A stretch of DNA of 64,000 nucleotides, taken from Ruicaihuangia caeni. GTDB taxonomy: Bacteria > Actinomycetota > Actinomycetes > Actinomycetales > Microbacteriaceae. The stretch lies in NCBI RefSeq assembly GCF_029952955.1, contig NZ_JASATX010000001.1:496001-560000 (forward strand), written 5' to 3'. The notes beneath the pieces were generated by a model. The model saw only the letters and a program-made list of their open reading frames with translations. It made no database searches and had not been told where the DNA came from. Numbering within the stretch: position 1 is the stretch's first letter; each line of letters starts with the position of its first letter. Shown here piece by piece: positions 37,338 through 46,444 of the stretch. The position numbers and the translations under genes are program-made.

Positions 37338-38747
37338 ATGAATAACGACGACATCTTCGACGAGGCGGGCGCCTGGGATGACGCCGCGTTCGACGACAAC
37401 GAGTACCGTGACGCGGCGGACGCGGTGTACGCGCAGCTGCTGGAGCGCGTCGGGGAGGCGAATCCTCAGCCCAGGCTCGAGCCGACGCGTCGGGTGGCGG
37501 AGCTGCTCGGCGACCCGCAGACCGCCTACGCGATCGTGCACGTCACCGGCACGAACGGCAAGACGTCCACCAGCCGCATGATCGAGAGCCTGTTGCGTGC
37601 GCACGGGCTGCGCACGGGCATGCTGACGAGCCCGCACTTGCGGCGGTTCAACGAGCGCATCGTCATCGACGGGCGGCCCATCAGCAACGCCGCCCTCAGT
37701 GACAACTGGGCCGATATCCAGCCGTATCTGCTGATGGTCGACGCCGAACTCGCCGCCAACGGAGAACCGCCGCTGACCTTCTTCGAGGCGCTGACGGTGC
37801 TCGCCTACGCTAGCTTCGCCGATGCTCCGGTGGATGTGGCGGTCATCGAGGTCGGCATGGGCGGCGAGTGGGACTCGACCAATATCGCCGATGGCGCGGT
37901 CGCCGTGTTCACACCCATCGCGCTCGACCACACCGACCGGCTGGGTTCGACTCTCGAAGAGATCGCCAGGACGAAAGCCGGGATCATCAAGCCCGCGGCG
38001 CGGGTGGTGTCAGCACTGCAAGACCCGGAGGCGATCACCGAGTTGCGCCTTCGGGCATCGCAGAACGAGGCGAGCGTCGACGTCGAGGGAACGGCCTTCG
38101 CCGTCGAGAGCACCACGGTCGCGGTCGGTGGCCAGCTGATCACGCTTCGCGGCCTCGGGGGAGAGTACCGCGACCTGTTCCTGCCGCTGTACGGCGACCA
38201 CCAGGCTCAGAACGCCGCGTTGGCAGTCGCAGCGGTCGAGTCGTTCTTCGGCGAGGGCTCGAGGTCGCTCGACGCCGACCTCGTCGCAGAGGGGCTGGGT
38301 CAGGTCACCTCACCAGGACGGCTTCAGCTCGTCGGCACCGAGCCGAGCGTCTTCGTGGATGCCGCCCACAATCCGCACGGCGCAGGCGCCCTCGCCAGCG
38401 CGCTCACCGCGTACTTCGACTTCGATGAGGTCGTATGCGTCATCGGCATCCTCCACGGGAAAGACGCCCGCGGAATCGTGGAGGCGCTCGATCCGGTCGT
38501 CTCGCGCTTCGTGGTCACGGCCTCGAGCTCGGATCGGGCCATCGACGCCGATGAGCTTGCGGCCACCGTCGTCGCCGTCGCAGGCAGCGATCGTGTTCGG
38601 GTGGAACCGCATCTCCCCACCGCATTGGACGATGCCCGGGATGACGCCGCGCAGTCGGAGCGCGGTGCCGTGATCGTCACCGGGTCGGTTACGCTCGCCG
38701 GCGATGTCATCGACCTCGCGGAGCAGGAGCAGTGGAAGCAGTCATGA
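37338..38747 (+). CDS. folC: Bifunctional folylpolyglutamate / dihydrofolate synthase
   Basis: 469 residues, Mur-ligase superfamily. The P-loop VTGTNGKTS is at residues 69-77. The substrate loop and central motif are visible in SPHLRRFNERI and VAVIEVGMGGEWDSTN, and the C-terminal Mur-ligase domain carries VDAAHNPHGAGAL. The enzyme adds glutamate to dihydropteroate and to folates. An acidic ~30-residue N-terminal tail precedes the fold. It lies 9 bp after ileS and its stop overlaps the DUF4233 start (ATGA, 38744-38747). Confidence 0.95.
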   Translation: MNNDDIFDEAGAWDDAAFDDNEYRDAADAVYAQLLERVGEANPQPRLEPTRRVAELLGDPQTAYAIVHVTGTNGKTSTSRMIESLLRAHGLRTGMLTSPHLRRFNERIVIDGRPISNAALSDNWADIQPYLLMVDAELAANGEPPLTFFEALTVLAYASFADAPVDVAVIEVGMGGEWDSTNIADGAVAVFTPIALDHTDRLGSTLEEIARTKAGIIKPAARVVSALQDPEAITELRLRASQNEASVDVEGTAFAVESTTVAVGGQLITLRGLGGEYRDLFLPLYGDHQAQNAALAVAAVESFFGEGSRSLDADLVAEGLGQVTSPGRLQLVGTEPSVFVDAAHNPHGAGALASALTAYFDFDEVVCVIGILHGKDARGIVEALDPVVSRFVVTASSSDRAIDADELAATVVAVAGSDRVRVEPHLPTALDDARDDAAQSERGAVIVTGSVTLAGDVIDLAEQEQWKQS

Positions 38748-39208
38748 CCCAGCACGTTCCTGAGGACGATACGCCGATGAGTTCCGCCTCCCACCAGCAG
38801 CAGCCTTTTCTCAGGGCGCCGCGTCGTCGTCGGGGGGCCACCGAGTCGCTGCTGTCCGTGGTGCTCGGGCTCGAGATGATGCTCGTGTTCTTCGTCGCGC
38901 TGGTCTTCTACGGGCTGCGCAAGCTCGAACCGCTGCAAGCGCTCTTCGGCGGCATCCTGGTCGTGGTGCTGCTCGTCATCGCCACTCGGATGCTGCGCTA
39001 CACGTGGGGCCCCTGGGTCGGCGCTGCGCTGCAACTGATCTTCATCGCTTGCGGATTCCTCGAGCCGATCATGTTCTTGATCGGCGTGGGGTTCGCGGCG
39101 ATGTACGGGTACTACTTCGCGAAAGGGCGCCAGCTCGATCGCCGCAATGAACGGTTCCGTGCTCGACTCGAGAGCGAGCGCGCGGACGCAGAAACAGAAG
39201 GAGAGTAA
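38744..39208 (+). CDS. DUF4233 membrane protein
   Basis: 154 residues with about four membrane segments: VVLGLEMMLVFFVALVFYGL, FGGILVVVLLVIATRML and two in the C-terminal half. A short charged tail ends it. The family is recurrently found between folC and ndk in actinobacteria, matching its place here; no function is known. The ATG at 38744 overlaps the folC stop as ATGA, which I prefer to a GTG 12 bp upstream. Its stop overlaps the ndk start as TAATG. Confidence 0.87.
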   Translation: MTQHVPEDDTPMSSASHQQQPFLRAPRRRRGATESLLSVVLGLEMMLVFFVALVFYGLRKLEPLQALFGGILVVVLLVIATRMLRYTWGPWVGAALQLIFIACGFLEPIMFLIGVGFAAMYGYYFAKGRQLDRRNERFRARLESERADAETEGE

Positions 39209-39624
39209 TGGCCGTCGAAGAAACTCTGGTGCTCGTCAAGCCTGACGGGGTGGCGCGGGGCCTCACCGGCGAGATCTTGCGCCGCATCGAGTCCAAGGGC
39301 TACAGCCTTGTCGACCTTCGCCTGGTGCAGGCGGAGCGCGATCTGCTCGAGCGCCACTACGCCGAGCATGAGGGCAAGCCGTTCTATGAACCCCTGCTGG
39401 AGTTCATGGAGTCGGGGCCCGTGGTCGCGATTCGAGTCGCTGGTGAACGCGTCATCGAAGGTGTTCGAGCGCTCATGGGGGCCACCGACCCCACCACCGC
39501 TGCCCCCGGCACGATTCGCGGCGATCTCGGCCGCGACTGGGGCCTCAAGGTGCAGCAGAACCTCGTGCACGGCAGCGATTCGCCCGAGACCGCAGCGCGC
39601 GAGCTCGACCTCTGGTTCCGCTAG
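39208..39624 (+). CDS. ndk: Nucleoside diphosphate kinase
   Basis: 138 residues, normal length. It transfers phosphate from ATP to other NDPs through a phosphohistidine; His121 in NLVHGSDS is the catalytic residue. Conserved segments KPDGVARGLTGEILRRIE and GATDPTTAAPGTIRGD are present. It starts one base inside the DUF4233 stop (TAATG), so folC, DUF4233 and ndk form a coupled unit. A GC hairpin follows immediately. Confidence 0.97.
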   Translation: MAVEETLVLVKPDGVARGLTGEILRRIESKGYSLVDLRLVQAERDLLERHYAEHEGKPFYEPLLEFMESGPVVAIRVAGERVIEGVRALMGATDPTTAAPGTIRGDLGRDWGLKVQQNLVHGSDSPETAARELDLWFR

Positions 39625-39625
39625 C

Positions 39626-39644
39626 GCGCGGCGCTGCGCCGCGC
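39626..39644. terminator. Compact GC hairpin after ndk
   Basis: GCGCGGCG (39626-39633) and CGCCGCGC (39637-39644) with a 3-nt loop start two bases after the ndk stop. There is no T tract, so it may act as a terminator or as an mRNA 3'-end stabiliser. Confidence 0.55.
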
Positions 39645-39715
39645 AGCGAACGGCAGACGAGGCCACGCTGGTGACGTTTGGCGCGCCCGCACAGCCGATT
39701 CTGGCTGGGGCATGC

Positions 39716-39991
39716 GATAATCGAGAGCAGTCGAGCGGGCCGCGCCCGCATCGGCGCCAGAGAAGGCTTACCGGGCAGAGAACCGGGCCACGCGCAGGGC
39801 GAGAGTTCGCCGCGGTGACGGATAGCCAGTTCCGTGAGTGCCGTGAGAGGGCACGCGACGGTGATCGCAGAGGATGCGAGCCGTCAGCAGAGTGAAGGAT
39901 TCGCGGCAGGTCGCCGCAGGCGACGACCGCACGATAAGAGTTCCCGGAGTGGGTGCGCGGTACCCCGCACCGGGCAGGGAGTGCACCACCG
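39716..39991 (+). promoter_or_regulatory. Promoter and long structured 5' leader of rne
   Basis: A -10-like GATAAT lies at 39716-39721, predicting transcription start near 39728 and a leader of about 264 nt. Four stems are visible: GGCGA/TCGCC (39798-39811), GTGCC/GGCAC (39838-39854), GTCGCC/GGCGAC (39910-39924) and GGTGCG/CGCACC (39952-39971). The last sits just before AGGGAG and the ATG. RNase E in enterobacteria represses its own synthesis through its 5' leader; a similar loop here is inferred. No open frame in this stretch looks coding. The rest of the ndk-rne gap (39645-39715) shows nothing further. Confidence 0.55.
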
Positions 39992-42673
39992 ATGGTGGAG
40001 AAGAACGAAGAGACACCGAGAAGACGAACGCGCATCTTCGGCGTGCGCCGACGCGCGGCTGAACGAGGGACGAACGGATCGACCGGGAACGGTGGCGCTC
40101 GTACGGCCTCCGAGATGGCCGATGGATCAGTGCCGACGAATGCCGCGCCGACGGATGCAATGCCGACGCATGCAGCGCCGACGGATGCTGTCGCGGCCCG
40201 TCCCGCCGACGCGGCGGGCGTTGACGCGCCCCTGACTCCGTCAGCGCGTGCATCGGCTGCCGGCGCGGGTGCTGACGACGTGGCCGAGGGCGAGCAGACC
40301 GGCACGCCGGCGCAGACGCCGCAGGCCGGTGCCACGATCGATGCGGCCGAGGCCGCCGAAGCAGCCGAAGCACCGGAATCACGAGAAGAAGAGGCGGGAG
40401 CCGAGGCCGACGCCGAGGCGTCTGACGATGAGGCGGCACGCCCGGTCGCCACGTCGACGACTTCGCTCATCTTCCACGCGCCGAAGATCGCGGCTCCGCT
40501 TCCCGCACTTCGTCGCGATGACATCGACGATGAGCCAAGCAGTGCTGCGCGCGGTCGTCGCCGGCGCCGCGGCGCTGACGCGGACCACGACGAGGAGCCG
40601 TCGAGCACGGTGGTGCGCGTGCGCCAGGCACGCAAGCCCCAGGAACTCATCACCGAGCCGCAGCGCATCAAGGGATCGACTCGCCTGGAGGCGAAGAAGC
40701 AGCGCCGCCGTGACGGCCGCGATGCGGGCCGCCGCCGGGCAGTGATCACAGAGGCTGAGTTCCTCGCCCGCCGCGAGAGCGTCGACCGGGTCATGGTCGT
40801 GCGCTCGAAGCATGGCCGCATCCAGATCGCCGTGCTCGAAGACGATGTGCTCGTCGAGCACTACGTGGCACGGGCCCAGGACGCCTCGCTCATCGGCAAC
40901 GTGTACCTCGGCCGCGTGCAGAACGTGCTTCCCAGCATGGAGGCCGCGTTCGTTGACATCGGCCGTGGCCGCAATGCCGTGCTCTATTCGGGCGAAGTCG
41001 ACTGGGAGGCAGCGGCCGCCAACGCGGAGGGCGACGGCAAGAACCAGCCGCGCCGCATCGAGCTCGCGCTGAAGCCCGGCGACAAGGTGCTCGTGCAGGT
41101 CACGAAGGACCCGGTCGGACACAAGGGCGCGCGGCTCACGAGCCAGGTCAGCCTGCCCGGCCGCTACCTGGTCTACGTGCCGAACGGCTCGATGAACGGC
41201 ATCAGCCGCAAGCTCCCCGACACCGAGCGCGCGCGCCTGAAGAAGATTCTCAAGGAGGTGCTGCCCGACAACGTCGGCGTGATCGTCCGCACCGCGGCCG
41301 AGGGTGCCACCGAGGAGCAGCTCACCAGGGACGTCACGCGGCTGACCTCGCAGTGGGCGGACATCACTCGCCAGGTCGAGAAGGCGCAGGCCCCCGCGCT
41401 GCTGCACTCCGAGCCCGACCTCCTCGTGAAGATCGTGCGCGACGTGTTCAACGAGGACTTCACGAAGCTCGTGATCGAGGGCGACGACGCACGGGAGACC
41501 ATCGACCGCTACCTGCGCGCGGTGGCGCCCGACCTGCTCGAGCGGGTCGAGCGTTACGAGGGCGAACGCGACAGCTTCGACGAGTATCGCGTGAGCGAGC
41601 AGATCGACAAGGCGCTCGAACGCAAGGTGTGGCTGCCCTCCGGCGGCTCGCTCGTGATCGACCGCACCGAGGCCATGACGGTGGTCGACGTGAACACCGG
41701 CAAGTTCGTCGGTTCGGGCGGAAACCTCGAAGAGACGGTGACCCGCAACAACCTCGAGGCGGCTGAGGAGATCGTGCGGCAGCTCAGGCTGCGCGATATC
41801 GGCGGGATCATCGTGGTCGACTTCATCGATATGGTGCTCGAGTCGAATCGCGATCTCGTGCTGCGTCGCCTGGTCGAATGCCTCAGCCGAGACAGGACCA
41901 AGCATCAGGTCGCAGAGGTCACCTCATTGGGCCTCGTGCAGATGACCCGCAAGAAGCTGGGCCTCGGGCTCATCGAGTCGTTCAGCGAGCCCTGCGAGAC
42001 CTGCGCCGGGCGCGGCATCATCGTGCACCACGAGCCGGTGTTCAAGCACCGCCCCCAGCAGGAATCGGGCGGCAGCGGTCGCGGGCGCCGGAGCAAGGGC
42101 GGCAACGGCGGTGGGCAGCAGCCAGCGGCGCAGAAGGCCAACGGCAACGGAACACACTCCATCACCGAGGACGCCCGTCACGCGCTCGCGCAGATTGCCG
42201 CGAGCACAGTGGCCCACACCGCCGAGGAATCAGTCAAAGCAGCCGTGACGGATGCCGGGGGAGCGGCAGACGCCCCGTCGGTCCCTCTCGAGGACCGTCC
42301 GGCCGCCGACCAGGGTTCTCCCCGCGCCGACTCGGCCGCGCCGCAGGCACGCGCGAAGAATCGACGCGGCCGTGCCGCTGCGCCGCAGGCTGCTGCGGAG
42401 TACCCGCCCTCGAAGTCGCATGGCGATGTCCTCGGTGATGTCGTGAGCCGCGAGGGTGAGGCCGCGAAGAGCGAGGAGGCGCCGGTGTCGATCCTCGACA
42501 TCCCGCTGCCGGTTTCGAACGCCCAGCGCGCGAAGCGCAGCGTCGACCTCAGTGCGACGGAGCAATTGCTCGAATCGGTGCTCGACGCACTGCCCGAGCC
42601 GAAGCGACCCGGTCAGGGCCGGTCTTCGCGGCGTGCCTCGTCGTCAGGCGGAGCGCCCGAGCAGATCGGCTGA
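39992..42673 (+). CDS. rne: Ribonuclease E/G
   Basis: 893 residues. The central catalytic part (about residues 240-690) carries the S1 domain start (LIGNVYLGRVQNVLPSMEAAFVDIG), the catalytic VVDVNTGK and GGIIVVDFIDM, and the Zn-link Cys668 and Cys671 (EPCETCAGRG). RNase E/G cleaves single-stranded AU-rich RNA, starting mRNA decay and rRNA/tRNA maturation. Both arms are long and look disordered: the N-terminal ~240 residues are Ala/Asp/Glu/Thr-rich then Arg-rich, and the C-terminal ~210 are Gly/Ala/Arg-rich, typical of actinobacterial RNase E. The ATG at 39992 has AGGGAG ten bases upstream; in-frame codons further up lack a signal. Confidence 0.95.
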   Translation: MVEKNEETPRRRTRIFGVRRRAAERGTNGSTGNGGARTASEMADGSVPTNAAPTDAMPTHAAPTDAVAARPADAAGVDAPLTPSARASAAGAGADDVAEGEQTGTPAQTPQAGATIDAAEAAEAAEAPESREEEAGAEADAEASDDEAARPVATSTTSLIFHAPKIAAPLPALRRDDIDDEPSSAARGRRRRRGADADHDEEPSSTVVRVRQARKPQELITEPQRIKGSTRLEAKKQRRRDGRDAGRRRAVITEAEFLARRESVDRVMVVRSKHGRIQIAVLEDDVLVEHYVARAQDASLIGNVYLGRVQNVLPSMEAAFVDIGRGRNAVLYSGEVDWEAAAANAEGDGKNQPRRIELALKPGDKVLVQVTKDPVGHKGARLTSQVSLPGRYLVYVPNGSMNGISRKLPDTERARLKKILKEVLPDNVGVIVRTAAEGATEEQLTRDVTRLTSQWADITRQVEKAQAPALLHSEPDLLVKIVRDVFNEDFTKLVIEGDDARETIDRYLRAVAPDLLERVERYEGERDSFDEYRVSEQIDKALERKVWLPSGGSLVIDRTEAMTVVDVNTGKFVGSGGNLEETVTRNNLEAAEEIVRQLRLRDIGGIIVVDFIDMVLESNRDLVLRRLVECLSRDRTKHQVAEVTSLGLVQMTRKKLGLGLIESFSEPCETCAGRGIIVHHEPVFKHRPQQESGGSGRGRRSKGGNGGGQQPAAQKANGNGTHSITEDARHALAQIAASTVAHTAEESVKAAVTDAGGAADAPSVPLEDRPAADQGSPRADSAAPQARAKNRRGRAAAPQAAAEYPPSKSHGDVLGDVVSREGEAAKSEEAPVSILDIPLPVSNAQRAKRSVDLSATEQLLESVLDALPEPKRPGQGRSSRRASSSGGAPEQIG
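40130..40189 (+). repeat. 15-bp tandem repeat in the rne N-terminal arm
   Basis: Four 15-bp units of the form NTGCCGACGNATGCN or close variants (40130-40144, 40145-40159, 40160-40174, 40175-40189). They encode VPTNA-APTDA-MPTHA-APTDA in the disordered N-terminal arm of RNase E. Units 2 and 4 are almost identical, suggesting a 30-bp duplication. Confidence 0.85.
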
Positions 42674-42737
42674 CGCCACCCACGAAGCGACGTCTTGAGC
42701 GGCCGCGCGTCGAGCATCCTGACCGATTGCGTCTGGA

Positions 42738-43016
42738 TCAACCGGCGCGTGGCCGTTTGTCGCGCTGCCGCACTCGCAAGCCGCTTCCGATGAGTCGGCG
42801 CGCGAGCTCACTGCCGCTCACGGGCTCTGCGCCGAGTGCGATCAGCTCGGCGACGCGGTGCTCGGGCACGTCGTAGTGGTCGTGGTCGAAGGAGCGACTG
42901 GGAATCCCAGCCGACTCGGCGAACGCGTGCAGTTCTTCCAGCGAGGTGTCGCTGACCACGTGAGCCCACAGGGTGCCGTGCGCCGGCCAGACGGGCGGAT
43001 CGATCAGCACGGCCAT
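42738..43016 (-). CDS. DUF4031 domain protein
   Basis: 92 residues: MAVLIDPPVWPAHGTLWAHV, then the invariant-looking SLEELHAFAESAGIPSRSFDHDHYDVPEHR of DUF4031. The domain is a small actinobacterial protein family of unknown function. The ATG at 43016 has TAGGCT (43023-43028, minus) exactly six bases upstream, predicting a leaderless mRNA. It is convergent with rne and divergent from rplU. Confidence 0.85.
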   Translation of the reverse strand: MAVLIDPPVWPAHGTLWAHVVSDTSLEELHAFAESAGIPSRSFDHDHYDVPEHRVAELIALGAEPVSGSELARRLIGSGLRVRQRDKRPRAG

Positions 43017-43196
43017 GCGCCGAGCCTATGCCTGCTTTCGGGCGACGCCACCGCTCGTCCGACTCCCGGCCGGGCGGGGCGAACTTCACGGCGCCGACGC
43101 TGGTCGCAGCGGTGCCGTCACGGCATCCGTCCCGCTGCTGATAGAATCGAACGCCTGGTCACCTCGCAGTGCGCCACGGATGCCGCTCGCAGCGGT

Positions 43197-43226
43197 TTGA
43201 CCGTGCATGTGCCGGTCAAGTATTCT
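43197..43226 (+). promoter_or_regulatory. Probable rplU-rpmA promoter
   Basis: TTGACC (43197-43202), an 18-bp spacer and TATTCT (43221-43226) form a recognisable promoter. Transcription would start near 43233, giving a leader of about 65 nt before rplU. The rest of the 43017-43299 gap shows only another -10-like TAGAAT at 43142-43147. Confidence 0.6.
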
Positions 43227-43299
43227 TGATCGTTGGCGTGCGCCGGCTTCGGTCCGCGCGAGGTGCCAAGAGATTTCCTCTGACAAGTAAGGGTTACAA

Positions 43300-43608
43300 G
43301 TGGTTTACGCAGTTGTGCGCGCCGGCGGCCGGCAGGAGAAGGTCGAGGTCGGCTCGGTTCTCGTCGTCGACCGGATCGCGGCAGACAAGGACGGCAAGAT
43401 CGAGCTCGCCCCCGTGCTGCTCGTCGACGGTGACACCATCACGCACGACGCGAAGTCGCTCGCGAAGGTCAAGGTCACCGCTGAGGTGCTCGGCGACCTG
43501 CGCGGCCCGAAGATCGTCATCCAGAAGTACAAGAACAAGACCGGGTACAAGAAGCGCCAGGGCCACCGCTCGGAGCTCACTCGCGTCAAGATCACCGGCA
43601 TCAAGTAA
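43300..43608 (+). CDS. rplU: Ribosomal protein bL21
   Basis: 102 residues, the standard length. It binds 23S rRNA near bL20 in the 50S subunit. The sequence [19 protein letters not shown] and the C-terminal [18 protein letters not shown] are diagnostic. The GTG start at 43300 is the only one that gives the family N-terminus; the upstream site is weak. rpmA follows after 12 bp in the usual L21-L27 operon. Confidence 0.98.
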   Translation: MVYAVVRAGGRQEKVEVGSVLVVDRIAADKDGKIELAPVLLVDGDTITHDAKSLAKVKVTAEVLGDLRGPKIVIQKYKNKTGYKKRQGHRSELTRVKITGIK

Positions 43609-43620
43609 GGCAGCGCAGCA

Positions 43621-43875
43621 ATGGCACACAAAAAGGGAGCATCGTCCACCCGTAACGGTCGCGACTCGAACGCCCAGCGCCTCGGCGTGAAGCGCTTCGG
43701 CGGCCAGGTCGTCAGCGCCGGCGAGATCATCGTCCGCCAGCGCGGCACGCACTTCCACCCCGGCGTGAACGTCGGCCGTGGCGGCGACGACACGCTGTTC
43801 GCGCTCGAAGCAGGCGCAGTGCAGTTCGGCACCAAGGGCGGCCGCAAGGTCGTCAACATCGTGGCTGCCGGCTAA
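43621..43875 (+). CDS. rpmA: Ribosomal protein bL27
   Basis: 84 residues. bL27 lies at the peptidyl-transferase centre of the 50S subunit. [20 protein letters not shown] is the classic N-terminus without the cleavable extension found in Firmicutes. It lies 12 bp after rplU and is followed 15 bp later by a UUCG-loop terminator. Confidence 0.98.
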   Translation: MAHKKGASSTRNGRDSNAQRLGVKRFGGQVVSAGEIIVRQRGTHFHPGVNVGRGGDDTLFALEAGAVQFGTKGGRKVVNIVAAG

Positions 43876-43890
43876 GTCAGACATCACTCC

Positions 43891-43914
43891 AGGGGCGAGC
43901 TTCGGCTCGCCTTT
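43891..43914 (+). terminator. UUCG-loop terminator after rpmA
   Basis: AGGGGCGAGC (43891-43900), TTCG loop, GCTCGCCTTT (43905-43914): a ten-pair stem with two G-U pairs and a stable tetraloop, running into a T-rich tail. It separates rplU-rpmA from obgE. A 12-bp-spaced direct repeat of TTCAGGGCAG (43920-43929 and 43932-43941) follows. Confidence 0.85.
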
Positions 43915-43954
43915 GGTGTTTCAGGGCAGGGTTCAGGGCAGAGAGGAGCGAACC

Positions 43955-45538
43955 ATGGCGACGTTCGTCGACGACGTGGTGCTGCACTTGCGCGCCGGCA
44001 ACGGCGGCAACGGCTGCGTCTCGGTGCGCCGTGAGAAGTTCAAGCCCCTCGGCGGGCCCGACGGCGGCAATGGGGGCAAGGGCGGCGACATCGTGCTCGT
44101 CAGCGATCCCCAGGTCACGACACTGCTCAGCTACCACCGCGGGCCGCACCGCACCGCCGAGAACGGCGGCTTCGGCATGGGAGACAACCGCGAGGGCCAC
44201 AACGGCGCCGACACCGAACTCCCCGTACCGGTCGGCACGGTCGTCAAGGACGTCGACGGCAGCATCTTGGCCGACCTCGACGAGCCCGGCATTCGTTTCG
44301 TCGTCGCGCCGGGAGGCGTCGGCGGGCTGGGCAACGCCGCTCTCGCGAGCCAGAAGCGCAAGGCGCCCGGCTTCGCGTTGCTGGGCACGCGCGGCTGGCA
44401 GGGCGACGTGCGCCTCGAGCTCAAGACCGTTGCGGATGTCGCCCTCGTCGGCTATCCGAGCGCCGGCAAGTCGAGCCTCATCGCCGCGCTCTCGGCGGCG
44501 AAGCCGAAGATCGCTGACTATCCGTTCACCACACTGCACCCCAATCTCGGCGTCGTGCAGGCCGGTTCCATGCGCTTCACGGTCGCAGATGTGCCCGGCC
44601 TCATCGAGGGCGCGAGCGAGGGGCGCGGACTCGGGCTCGAGTTCCTCCGCCACGTGGAGCGCTGCGCTGCGCTGGTGCATGTGCTCGACTGCGCCACGCT
44701 GGAACCTCAGCGCGACCCCATCACCGACCTCGAGGTCATCCTCGGCGAACTGGCCGCATATCCGGTTCCCGAGGGGGAGACGCCCTTGCTCGAGCGCCCG
44801 CAGTTGATCGCGCTCAACAAGACGGATGTGCCAGACGGCACCGACCTTGCCGCGATGGTGCGTCCGGAGCTCGAGCAGCGGGGCTATCGCGTGTTCGAGG
44901 TCAGCGCGGTGAGTCGCGCCGGTCTGCGTGAGCTCTCGTTCGCCATGGCCGAGATCGTCGAAGCCGCGCGTCTCGAACGTCTCGCGCAGCCCGAGGCTCC
45001 GCGCATCGTGATGCGCCCCCGACCCGTCGACGAGGCTCCGTTCACCATCACGGTCGAGGGCGGAACGCACGGCAACGTCTACCGTGTGCGCGGCGAGAAG
45101 CCAGAGCGCTGGGTCGAGCAGACCGACTTCCAGAACGATGAGGCGGTGGGCTACCTCGCCGACCGGCTCGCCAAGATCGGCATCGAAGAGGGGCTGTTCA
45201 AGGCCGGCGCGGTTGCGGGAGCCACCGTCGTCATCGGCGGAGAGGACGGCATCGTGTTCGACTGGGAGCCGACGCTCACGTCGACTGCTGAGCTCGTGAC
45301 GAGCCCCCGCGGGCTCGACGAGCGCATCAGCGGGGGAGCCCGTGCGACTCGCGCCGAGCGGCGTGAAGCGTACTTCGAGCGCATGGACGCGAAGGCGGCG
45401 GCGCGTGAAGAGCTTGCGCGAGAGCGCGCTGCCGGCATCTGGCGCGATGACGAAGGCTTCGAGGTGCGACGCGACCGCGGCGCCACCACCCCCGATGGCG
45501 ATGCCGGTGAGGCCGATACGGAAGAATCTCAGTCGTGA
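43955..45538 (+). CDS. obgE: Obg GTPase
   Basis: 527 residues. The Gly-rich Obg fold fills residues 1-160 ([31 protein letters not shown]). The G domain has G1 GYPSAGKSS (from Gly166), G3 [12 protein letters not shown] and G4 NKTD. An OCT domain ([20 protein letters not shown]) and a long charged C-terminal extension follow. Obg helps late 50S assembly and links GTP status to growth and the stringent response. The ATG at 43955 has GAGAGGAG upstream; the longer open frame overlaps rpmA and is rejected. The stop overlaps the proB GTG start (GTGA). Confidence 0.96.
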   Translation: MATFVDDVVLHLRAGNGGNGCVSVRREKFKPLGGPDGGNGGKGGDIVLVSDPQVTTLLSYHRGPHRTAENGGFGMGDNREGHNGADTELPVPVGTVVKDVDGSILADLDEPGIRFVVAPGGVGGLGNAALASQKRKAPGFALLGTRGWQGDVRLELKTVADVALVGYPSAGKSSLIAALSAAKPKIADYPFTTLHPNLGVVQAGSMRFTVADVPGLIEGASEGRGLGLEFLRHVERCAALVHVLDCATLEPQRDPITDLEVILGELAAYPVPEGETPLLERPQLIALNKTDVPDGTDLAAMVRPELEQRGYRVFEVSAVSRAGLRELSFAMAEIVEAARLERLAQPEAPRIVMRPRPVDEAPFTITVEGGTHGNVYRVRGEKPERWVEQTDFQNDEAVGYLADRLAKIGIEEGLFKAGAVAGATVVIGGEDGIVFDWEPTLTSTAELVTSPRGLDERISGGARATRAERREAYFERMDAKAAAREELARERAAGIWRDDEGFEVRRDRGATTPDGDAGEADTEESQS

Positions 45539-46404
45539 GCTCTGGCGTCGAGACCCCGCACGGCGGGGTGCGGATGCCGTTGAGCGAGCGCGCCGGGATC
45601 GCCACCGCCCGCCGCATCGTCGTCAAGGTGGGGTCGTCATCGATCAGCGGCCACAACGCGGGGCGGATCGCGCCCCTCGTCGATGCCCTCGCGGTGGCGC
45701 ATGCCCGGGGGAGCGAAGTGGTTCTCGTCTCTTCGGGTGCGATCGCGACGGGCATCCCCTTCTTGAAGCTCGATGCGAGACCGAGCGACCTCGCAACGCA
45801 GCAGGCGGCCGCGGCCGTCGGCCAGAACGTGCTCATGGTGCGCTACCAGGAGAGCCTTCGCCGATACGGCATCATCGCCGGGCAGGTGCTGCTCACGGCC
45901 GGCGACCTCGAGAACGCCACGTCGCGCGGCAACGCGCAGCGTGCCATCGACCGCTTGCTCGCCCTGGGCATCCTTCCGATCGTCAACGAGAACGACACGG
46001 TCGCGACTCATGAGATCCGCTTCGGCGACAACGACCGTCTCGCGGCGCTGGTCGCGCAGTTGCTGCGTGCTGATGTGCTGATTCTCCTGAGCGACGTCGA
46101 CGGGCTCTACACCATGCCTCCCGAGCGCCCCGGCGCCGAGCACATCGCCGAGGTCCCGTTCGGCGACGCTCTGGCCGAGGTCGAGATCGGCGGCACCGGC
46201 GCAGCAGGCGTGGGAACAGGCGGGGCCGGCACGAAGGTCGGTGCTGCACGGTACGCGGCGGCGCACGGCATCCCCGTGCTGCTCACCTCTGCCGACGAGG
46301 TCATGACCGCTGTGAGCGGCCGACGCACCGGCACCTGGTTCGCTGCCAAGACCCCGGATTTCGCCCTCACGGCACCCGTTCCGACCTCTCGAGCCACCCG
46401 CTAG
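45535..46404 (+). CDS. proB: Glutamate 5-kinase without a PUA domain
   Basis: 289 residues. It phosphorylates glutamate as the first step of proline synthesis. Amino-acid kinase motifs are [33 protein letters not shown] and [12 protein letters not shown]. The protein stops right after the kinase fold ([16 protein letters not shown]...), so the C-terminal PUA domain of the ~370-residue E. coli form is absent. The GTG start overlaps the obgE stop. proA follows 40 bp downstream with its own leaderless-type promoter. Confidence 0.94.
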   Translation: MSSGVETPHGGVRMPLSERAGIATARRIVVKVGSSSISGHNAGRIAPLVDALAVAHARGSEVVLVSSGAIATGIPFLKLDARPSDLATQQAAAAVGQNVLMVRYQESLRRYGIIAGQVLLTAGDLENATSRGNAQRAIDRLLALGILPIVNENDTVATHEIRFGDNDRLAALVAQLLRADVLILLSDVDGLYTMPPERPGAEHIAEVPFGDALAEVEIGGTGAAGVGTGGAGTKVGAARYAAAHGIPVLLTSADEVMTAVSGRRTGTWFAAKTPDFALTAPVPTSRATR

Positions 46405-46444
46405 CGCCCAGCGTGCAGGCATGGTGACCCAATAGACTCGGGTC

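Noticed and set aside
34269-37931. 1220-codon open frame antisense to ileS and folC
   Set aside because: It spans two certain genes on the other strand and has no recognisable motif; a GC-rich shadow.
39625-39991. Small gene or RNase P-like RNA upstream of rne
   Set aside because: No open frame with a start signal and no RNase P consensus was found; the stems fit a leader better.
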